This document shows positions 58,425 to 64,000 of a stretch of 64,000 bases of DNA, in pieces. Source of the stretch: Paenibacillus sp. H1-7 (GTDB lineage: Bacteria > Bacillota > Bacilli > Paenibacillales > NBRC-103111); contig NZ_CP031168.1 in assembly GCF_022354825.1 (NCBI RefSeq), forward strand, positions 3,349,501-3,413,500, given 5' to 3'. Positions within the stretch are counted from its first letter, which is position 1. Every line of letters begins with the position of its first letter. Below the pieces are notes generated by a model that did no database searches, was not told the DNA's origin, and worked only from the letters and a program-made list of their open reading frames with translations. Both the position numbers and the translations under genes were made by a program.

Positions 58425-59945
58425 ATGACTGCACTATCGTTCGAGCAGAAGCTGACAGATTTCAAGGAATATTTGAAAAAAATGAAAAGCTATGAGGAAG
58501 CTATCGGATTGTTGTATTGGGATATGCGCACCGGTGCGCCCAAGAAGGGGATAGCTACCCGGTCCGAGGTCGTTGGCGTCTTGTCGGGAGAGCATTTTGC
58601 CATGGCGGTTTCCGAGCAAATGGGAGAGATGCTGGACTATTTCACCGAAGCGGAAACGTTCGGCAAGCTTGACGCCGTTGACCGCGTGATCGTGACCGAA
58701 TGCAAGAAGGATTACGACCGCAGCAAAAAAATTCCTCCGAAGCTGCATCAGGAATACGTCGTGCTGACCTCGCAAGCGGAGTCGATATGGGAGGAAGCCA
58801 AGGAAGCTTCCGATTATAAGAGATTCCAGCCTTACTTGGAGAAAATTGTAGCGACCAATCTGGAGTTCATCTCCTTATGGGGATACGAAGGGCATAAATA
58901 CAATACGCTGCTCGACATGTATGAGCCGGGAATGACCGTAGCCAAGCTGGACCAAGTGTTCGGCGCCTTGAGAGAGAAAGTCGTTCCGCTGTTGGCCGCC
59001 ATTCAAGCTTCTCCCGACAAACCGGAAACGGGATTTCTTCGTCAAACGTTCGAGAAGGAGAAGCAGAAGCAATTCAGCTTGTTCATCCTGAAGCAAATGG
59101 GATACGACTTTGAAGCGGGACGATTGGATGAAACCGTCCATCCTTTTGCAACGGGGCTGAACCCGGGCGACGTAAGGATTACGACGCGTTACTTGCTGGA
59201 TGATGTGAACAGCGCCTTGTTCGGAACGATTCACGAGGGCGGACACGCCTTGTATGAGCAGAACATTTCCGAGAAGCTTATCGGAACGCCTCTCTGCACC
59301 GGGACCTCGATGGGGATTCATGAATCCCAATCGCGATTCTGGGAAAATATGATCGGTAGAAGCCGTCCGTTCTGGAAACGGTATTACTCCGATCTGCAAA
59401 ACAATTATCCAGGGCAATTCGATTCGGTTCCGGTGGAAAACTTCTACCGTGCGACGAATGAAGTCAAGCCGTCGCTTATTCGGATCGAAGCGGATGAATT
59501 GACTTACAACTTACATATTATGGTGCGCTATGAGATTGAAAAAGCCTTGTTCAGCGAAGCGGTGAAAGTGGCCGATCTTCCGGAGGTATGGAACGAGAAG
59601 TATAAGGAGTACCTGGGCGTCGTTCCCGCCAATGACGGGGAAGGGGTGCTCCAGGACGTACATTGGTCCGGAGGGGCATTCGGCTATTTCCCTTCGTATG
59701 CGCTCGGGAATATGTATGCCGCACAAATTACGCGGACGCTCCGCGGCCAACTGCCTGAGTACGATCAGCTGATCGAAAGCGGCAATTTGCTGCCGATCAA
59801 GGAGTGGCTGACGGATAAAATTTATCAATACGGCAAGCAGCTGACACCGAACGAGATTATTATGCAGGTGACCGGAGAAGAGCTGAATCCGGACTATCTG
59901 GTGCAATATTTGAAGGAGAAGTACAGCGATATTTACAAGCTGTAA
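58425..59945 (+). CDS. M32-family metallocarboxypeptidase
   Basis: ATG at 58425 lies 7 bases after AAGGGGTG, giving 506 residues, the normal family length. The zinc motif is HEGGH at residues 270-274 (TIHEGGHALYEQ), followed by GIHESQSRFWENMIGRSRPF, IRIEADELTYNLHIMVRYEI and a C-terminal DVHWSGGAFGYFPSYALGNM. It removes C-terminal residues from peptides in the cytoplasm. It is a single-gene unit with its own terminator. Confidence 0.95.
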   Translation: MTALSFEQKLTDFKEYLKKMKSYEEAIGLLYWDMRTGAPKKGIATRSEVVGVLSGEHFAMAVSEQMGEMLDYFTEAETFGKLDAVDRVIVTECKKDYDRSKKIPPKLHQEYVVLTSQAESIWEEAKEASDYKRFQPYLEKIVATNLEFISLWGYEGHKYNTLLDMYEPGMTVAKLDQVFGALREKVVPLLAAIQASPDKPETGFLRQTFEKEKQKQFSLFILKQMGYDFEAGRLDETVHPFATGLNPGDVRITTRYLLDDVNSALFGTIHEGGHALYEQNISEKLIGTPLCTGTSMGIHESQSRFWENMIGRSRPFWKRYYSDLQNNYPGQFDSVPVENFYRATNEVKPSLIRIEADELTYNLHIMVRYEIEKALFSEAVKVADLPEVWNEKYKEYLGVVPANDGEGVLQDVHWSGGAFGYFPSYALGNMYAAQITRTLRGQLPEYDQLIESGNLLPIKEWLTDKIYQYGKQLTPNEIIMQVTGEELNPDYLVQYLKEKYSDIYKL

Positions 59946-59975
59946 GCTGATACACGATTCAATGGAGCTAGGATG

Positions 59976-60020
59976 AAAAGCCTTGGGAGCGATCGGTTTC
60001 GCGTTCCCGGGGCTTTTTTT
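59976..60020 (+). terminator. Intrinsic terminator after M32 gene
   Basis: AAAGCC and GGCTTT arms with an inner GGGA/TCCC stem are followed by seven T residues. Confidence 0.82.
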
Positions 60021-60031
60021 CGATAAATTAT

Positions 60032-60081
60032 TGATAATGATTTTCAAAATCGTTGACAACTGATAACGATTCTCATAGAAT
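60032..60081 (+). promoter_or_regulatory. Double Fur-box promoter of the second siderophore operon
   Basis: TTGACA (60053-60058) and TAGAAT (60076-60081) are 17 bp apart. TGATAAC-G-ATTCTCA (60061-60075) lies in the spacer and TGATAAT-G-ATTTTCA (60032-60046) just upstream. Both fit the 7-1-7 Fur consensus with one or two differences, so tight iron repression is likely. Confidence 0.9.
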
Positions 60082-60141
60082 AAAAAAGTACTTTAATTCC
60101 TTTATCAACTTATCAATCGCTAGAAAAGCAGAAGAGGTCAT

Positions 60142-61149
60142 ATGAAAGCTTTACTTTCATCAAATCAAGCCAAGATTTGGGGTCTTATTTTTTTCGTTAT
60201 TGTATGTGCGGCATCTTTTGCTTGCAGCGTCATGTTCGGAGTGAACAACTACTCCATTCAGGACGTCATCGACGCGTATACGGCGTTTAACGGCTCGAAT
60301 GAGCATCTGATCATTCAGACGGCGCGGATCCCCCGCGCATTCATTGCCATCGCTGTAGGAGCGAGCCTGGCGGTTGCAGGAGCCTTCATGCAGGCGCTCA
60401 CCCGGAACCCGCTGGCATCGCCCAGCTTGTTCGGCGTCAATTCGGGAGCCGCATTTTTGATCGTATTGCTGGTAGCCTTCGGGTCTTCGGCATCGCTTAT
60501 GACGTTAACCTGGGTCGCATTCGCTGGCGCGGCAATGAGCGCAGGCATTGTTTATTTGCTCGGTTCGCTTGGGAGAGACGGTTTGACTCCCGTGAAGGTC
60601 ACACTGGCCGGATCGGCTGTCACGGCGTTCTTCTCCTCCATGACGCAGGGCGTATTATTGACGAACGGCAAGGCGTTCGATCAGGTGTTGATCTGGCTTG
60701 TCGGATCGGTTGCGGGCCGTGAGCTGAAAATGCTTCTCGCCGTAGCTCCGTACCTTGTCCTTGCGATGATCGGTGCCCTGCTGCTGAGCCGGCACATCAA
60801 CATTCTGGCTATGGGCGATGATGTGGCCAAGGGCCTGGGTCAAAAAACAGCATACATAAAGCTTGGCGCCGCTGTAGTCATCGTGCTTTTGGCAGGCGGA
60901 TCCGTTGCGGTTGCCGGGCCGGTTGTCTTCGTAGGCATTATCATTCCGCATATCGCGCGATACCTGATAGGCACGGACTACCGTTGGATTGTGCCCTATT
61001 GCGCGGTCTTGGGAGCCATCCTCATCCTATTGGCGGATGTAGGATCCCGTTTTATCGCGATGCCGAAGGAAGTGCCTGTTGGAGTAGTCACCGCATTGCT
61101 CGGAGTTCCTTTCTTCGTGTATATAGCACGGAAAGGAGCGAAGTCGTAG
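60142..61149 (+). CDS. Iron-siderophore ABC permease (FecCD family)
   Basis: ATG follows AGAAGAGGTC. The 335-residue permease has TARIPRAFIAIAVGASLAVA, ALTRNPLASPSLFGVNSGAA and VVFVGIIIPHIARYLIG. It is closely similar to the permease at 25589, including the TRNPLASPS block, showing common descent. It is the first gene of a permease-permease-ATPase operon behind two Fur boxes. There is no binding-protein gene in the operon. Confidence 0.94.
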   Translation: MKALLSSNQAKIWGLIFFVIVCAASFACSVMFGVNNYSIQDVIDAYTAFNGSNEHLIIQTARIPRAFIAIAVGASLAVAGAFMQALTRNPLASPSLFGVNSGAAFLIVLLVAFGSSASLMTLTWVAFAGAAMSAGIVYLLGSLGRDGLTPVKVTLAGSAVTAFFSSMTQGVLLTNGKAFDQVLIWLVGSVAGRELKMLLAVAPYLVLAMIGALLLSRHINILAMGDDVAKGLGQKTAYIKLGAAVVIVLLAGGSVAVAGPVVFVGIIIPHIARYLIGTDYRWIVPYCAVLGAILILLADVGSRFIAMPKEVPVGVVTALLGVPFFVYIARKGAKS

Positions 61150-61150
61150 G

Positions 61151-62194
61151 ATGAGCAAGTATTTGACAGTTCGCGGGAAAAGTTCCTGGTTTTCGTTTCT
61201 AATCAGTAAAAAGATGCTTTGGGTTATAGCAGGCCTGCTTATCGTGAATGCCGCCGTTTTCATTGTCGGCACGGGTATCGGTTCGGTGAAGGTCACGCCG
61301 GTGGAGGTTATTAAAGTCCTGCTCGGTACCGGCTCCGAGATGCATACGGTCATCGTGAATACGCTGCGGCTGCCGCGGATGATCGTAGCGGTGCTCGTTG
61401 GGAGCTCGCTGGCGGTTTCCGGCGCGATACTGCAGGGACTCATACGCAACCCTCTCGCTTCTCCTGATATCGTAGGGATTACGGGAGGAGCAACGCTCGG
61501 CGCAGTTTGCTTCTTCTTCTTTCTGGGGAGCGCCATCAGCATTACATGGCTGCCGTTGTGCGCCATTATCGGAGCGTTCGTTTCGACGCTGATTATATAT
61601 TTGCTCGCCTGGAAGAAAGGCGTATCCCCATTACGAATGGTAATGATCGGAATCGGGATGTCGGCCGCTTACAGCTCGATTTCTTATATGCTGATGATAT
61701 CCGGTCCAATTATTTTGGCTAACAAGTCGATGACGTTCATGACCGGGAGCATCTACGGCGTTTCTTGGGAAAAAGATGTGCTGGTCATGCTGCCTTGGGT
61801 TCTTATCCTGCTGCCGTTAGCACTGCTAATGGCCAGGGAAGTGAACGTGCAGGAGCTCGGGACGGATATTGCGGCGGGAGTAGGAAGCGCCGTTCAAGTC
61901 AAGCGCGCATTATTGATTCTGCTAAGCGTTGCGCTGGCCGGAGCGGCGGTAGCTATCGGAGGTGCGATCGGATTTATCGGTCTTATGGCTCCGCATATTG
62001 CCCGCAAGCTGGTCGGTCCCGCGTTTGGTGGCGTGCTGCCCGTATCCGCGTTGATCGGATCTCTCATTCTTCTGGTCGCCGATCTGGCGGCAAGAACGCT
62101 TTTTACCCCATTAGATATACCGGCAGGCGTATTTACGGCCGTTATCGGAGCGCCATTTTTCGTCTATTTATTATACAAAAACCGTCATGCATGA
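61151..62194 (+). CDS. Iron-siderophore ABC permease (FecCD family), second subunit
   Basis: The 347-residue permease starts one base after the previous stop. LRLPRMIVAVLVGSSLAVSG, LIRNPLASPDIVGITGGATL and GFIGLMAPHIARKLVG match the family, and it is the counterpart of the permease at 26611. Together with the previous product it forms the membrane channel. Confidence 0.94.
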   Translation: MSKYLTVRGKSSWFSFLISKKMLWVIAGLLIVNAAVFIVGTGIGSVKVTPVEVIKVLLGTGSEMHTVIVNTLRLPRMIVAVLVGSSLAVSGAILQGLIRNPLASPDIVGITGGATLGAVCFFFFLGSAISITWLPLCAIIGAFVSTLIIYLLAWKKGVSPLRMVMIGIGMSAAYSSISYMLMISGPIILANKSMTFMTGSIYGVSWEKDVLVMLPWVLILLPLALLMAREVNVQELGTDIAAGVGSAVQVKRALLILLSVALAGAAVAIGGAIGFIGLMAPHIARKLVGPAFGGVLPVSALIGSLILLVADLAARTLFTPLDIPAGVFTAVIGAPFFVYLLYKNRHA

Positions 62195-62218
62195 TGATAT
62201 TGAAGGAGATGACTTCGG

Positions 62219-63088
62219 ATGTACGCTTTGGAAGCGAAAGGCTTAAGCTTATCCTATGGAGCCGTGCCCATTTTTAAAGATTTGAGCGTGAACATTCCAA
62301 AAGGAGAAATTACGGTACTGATCGGCAGCAACGGCTGCGGCAAATCTACACTGCTTCGCTCGCTTGCCCGATTGTTGAATCCGCAGCGCGGCACGATTGT
62401 ACTGGATGGTCATGAGCTAGCCAAGCTTCCTACCAAAGAAATTGCCAAGAAATTGGCGATTTTGCCGCAAGGACCGACCGCCCCTGAAGGGCTTACGGTG
62501 CTGCAGCTGGTAAAACAGGGGCGTTATCCGTACCAAAGTTGGCTCCAGCAATGGTCGGAAGAGGATGAACGGATGGTGCGGCTCGCGTTGGAGGAAACGG
62601 GGATGACGGAATTTTCCGAGCGAACCGTCGATGCCTTGTCCGGCGGACAACGGCAAAGAGCCTGGATTGCTATGACGCTGGCTCAAGGCACGGATACGGT
62701 GCTGCTGGATGAGCCGACAACGTATCTGGATATGACGCACCAGATCGAAGTGCTGGATTTGCTGTATGAGCTGAACGAGAAAGAAGGCCGGACGGTCGTC
62801 ATGGTGCTTCACGACATTAACCTGGCGTGCCGGTACGCCCATCATATGATCGCAGTGAAGAACGGCGCGATATGGGCGCAAGGAAAGCCGGAGGATATCG
62901 TTACGGAGTCGATGATCCGTTCCGTGTTCGATCTCGAGAGCCAGGTGCTGAAGGATCCGTTTTACGGAACGCCTCTGATCATCCCGTACGGCAAGGGCAG
63001 AACCGTAGGTCTTGAGCAAGCGGTAGAGGCTAAGAGTAAGCCGGAGCCGAAGAAGGAAGCCCCTTCCCGTGTCCCGACCATAGCGTAA
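62219..63088 (+). CDS. Iron-siderophore ABC transporter ATPase (FecE/YusV-like)
   Basis: ATG follows GAAGGAGATGACT. The 289-residue ATPase has Walker A IGSNGCGKST, Q-loop LAILPQGPT, signature LSGGQRQRAWIAM, Walker B TVLLDEPTTYLD and switch histidine in VLHDI. It powers the permeases of this operon. It is the only siderophore-type ATPase in the window and could also serve the ATPase-less transporter at 24525-27651, as YusV does for Feu in Bacillus subtilis. The C-terminal tail is Lys/Pro/Glu-rich. Confidence 0.94.
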   Translation: MYALEAKGLSLSYGAVPIFKDLSVNIPKGEITVLIGSNGCGKSTLLRSLARLLNPQRGTIVLDGHELAKLPTKEIAKKLAILPQGPTAPEGLTVLQLVKQGRYPYQSWLQQWSEEDERMVRLALEETGMTEFSERTVDALSGGQRQRAWIAMTLAQGTDTVLLDEPTTYLDMTHQIEVLDLLYELNEKEGRTVVMVLHDINLACRYAHHMIAVKNGAIWAQGKPEDIVTESMIRSVFDLESQVLKDPFYGTPLIIPYGKGRTVGLEQAVEAKSKPEPKKEAPSRVPTIA

Positions 63089-63103
63089 ATTATGAAGTAA
63101 AAG

Positions 63104-63128
63104 CCGTCTGGAAGCAGACGGTTTTTTT
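63104..63128 (+). terminator. Intrinsic terminator of the siderophore operon
   Basis: CCGTCTG-GAAG-CAGACGG is a perfect 7-bp stem followed by seven T residues. Confidence 0.92.
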
Positions 63129-63232
63129 GCGTTTTCGCTTGATGCTTTGACGGCTGCGGCATGACGCTCTCACCATTCTCTGGGCTGGCGCATAGACTAT
63201 CGCATCAACGAAAACAAATGGAGGGACTTGCT

Positions 63233-64000
63233 ATGAAAAGGATCAAGTGGGGCCGCATTGTCGCCATTCTGCTAGCCATGGCATTGATGCTGACGGCCTG
63301 CGGACCCGGCAAGAAGGAGGAAGTGACGAAGGTTCGCATCGGGGAAGTAACACGGTCGATTTTTTACGCTCCTCAATATGTGGCGATTTCCAAAGGCTTC
63401 TTTAAAGAACAAGGGCTGGATGTGGAGCTCACTACAACCGCCGGCGGCGACAAGACGATGACGACTTTGTTGTCGGGGGGCATCGATGTGGCATTGGTCG
63501 GATCGGAGACATCCATATACGTAACGCAGCAAGGCAGCGGCGATCCGGTAATCAACTTCATGCAGCTAACGCAAACGGACGGTACGTTTCTTGTATCCCG
63601 TAAGCCGGTCACAGGCACATTCGACTGGAACACGCTGAAGGGGACGACGTTCCTGGGGCAGCGCAAAGGCGGGATGCCGCAAATGGCGGGAGAATTTACA
63701 TTGAAAAAGCATGGCATCAACCCGCAAAAAGATATGAATTTGATCCAGAACATCGATTTTGCCAACATCACGTCGGCCTTTGCCTCGGGAACCGGCGAAT
63801 ATGTCCAGCTGTTTGAACCACAGGCAACGGTAATTGAAAAGGAAGGCAAGGGGTATGTTATCGCCTCGTTCGGAGTCGAAAGCGGCAAGCTTCCTTACAC
63901 CGTATTTATGTCCAAGAAAAGCTTCATGGATAAAAACAGCGGAACGGTCCAGAAGTTCGCCAATGCCGTTCAAAAGGCGCAAAACTGGGTTCAAACTGCT
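63233..64000 (+). CDS. SsuA/NMT1-type ABC substrate-binding lipoprotein (partial)
   Basis: The gene starts after GGAGGGACTTGCT and runs off the window after 256 codons. A lipoprotein signal has lipobox LTAC with cysteine near residue 23. The following YAPQYVAISKGFFKEQGLDV and LLSGGIDVALVGSETSIYV match the nitrate/sulfonate/taurine/thiamine-precursor (NMT1-like) group. It would deliver such an anion or pyrimidine to an ABC importer, whose genes are expected beyond the edge. The exact substrate cannot be told. Confidence 0.87.
   Translation, partial: MKRIKWGRIVAILLAMALMLTACGPGKKEEVTKVRIGEVTRSIFYAPQYVAISKGFFKEQGLDVELTTTAGGDKTMTTLLSGGIDVALVGSETSIYVTQQGSGDPVINFMQLTQTDGTFLVSRKPVTGTFDWNTLKGTTFLGQRKGGMPQMAGEFTLKKHGINPQKDMNLIQNIDFANITSAFASGTGEYVQLFEPQATVIEKEGKGYVIASFGVESGKLPYTVFMSKKSFMDKNSGTVQKFANAVQKAQNWVQTA

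Noticed and set aside
1..64000. CRISPR arrays, tRNA or rRNA genes, prophage and complete insertion sequences
   Set aside because: No regularly spaced repeats, tRNA cloverleaf, rRNA segment, integrase or transposase reading frame was recognised anywhere in the window.

Overview
The window looks like a chromosomal segment of a spore-forming, Gram-positive, mid-GC member of the Bacillales, most likely Paenibacillus or a close relative. The signs are AAGGAGG-type ribosome binding sites with frequent TTG and GTG starts, an alpha/beta small acid-soluble spore protein, a GerA-type germination fragment, DUF309/YpuF, YyaL, DUF2653/YxcD and GH18 cell-wall hydrolase relatives, and paired GlgC/GlgD. No rRNA, tRNA, CRISPR array, phage or complete insertion sequence was seen. 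Most of the window is ordinary, densely coding chromosome with many bidirectional hairpin terminators.

Layout. 1-2.9 kb: glycogen synthesis (glgC end, glgD, glgA) with a 100-bp inverted-repeat element between glgD and glgA. 3-9.5 kb: HAD phosphatase, a divergent TetR/SDR pair with a clear palindromic operator, a two-component system and a nitroreductase. 9.7-14.8 kb: small proteins, a PIG-L deacetylase, three GNAT acetyltransferases, a Nudix hydrolase and flavin-dependent thymidylate synthase. 15-17.8 kb: an ABC exporter carrying an N-terminal extension and zinc ribbon, coupled to a DUF1854 protein. 17.8-19.8 kb: a chemoreceptor gene behind a cyclic-di-GMP-I riboswitch. 20-22.6 kb: BMP-type binding protein, VOC protein, DUF4241 protein. 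22.6-28.3 kb: a Fur-box-controlled siderophore locus (Btr-like AraC regulator, binding lipoprotein, two permeases) and a decayed second binding-protein gene. 28.4-31.1 kb: DUF7002 protein, small membrane protein, GNAT, AraC regulator. 31.2-34.6 kb: beta-glucuronidase and a glycoside symporter. 34.6-38.7 kb: small membrane protein, DUF6530-MFS operon, DUF4405 membrane protein and a run of very small genes. 38.7-44.1 kb: AraC regulator, a multidomain secreted GH30 enzyme and an orphan sugar-binding lipoprotein. 44.3-47.5 kb: spore protein, truncated GerA, YyaL. 47.5-50.6 kb: cobalamin riboswitch and the cobalt transporter cbiMNQO. 50.7-58.3 kb: six-repeat GH18 protein, DUF2653, glycine-rich membrane protein, DUF309 plus a PhoR/WalK-like two-component system, a lipoprotein, beta-carbonic anhydrase, an IscA-like protein. 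58.4-64 kb: M32 carboxypeptidase, a Fur-controlled siderophore permease-permease-ATPase operon, and the start of an SsuA/NMT1-type binding lipoprotein.

Themes. (1) Iron: four Fur-box-like sites mark three loci. The first transporter has a binding protein and permeases but no ATPase; the second has permeases and an ATPase but no binding protein, so a shared ATPase is likely. (2) RNA control: two well-formed riboswitches (c-di-GMP-I before the chemoreceptor, cobalamin before cbiM), each followed by an intrinsic terminator. (3) Plant polysaccharide use: beta-glucuronidase/symporter and a secreted GH30 enzyme with two binding modules. (4) Many small, possibly undescribed genes, especially at 37.98-38.62 kb. 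I did not find an unmistakable new defence or mobile system. The best candidates for something under-described are the ABC exporter/DUF1854 pair, the small-gene cluster, and the secreted repeat proteins.
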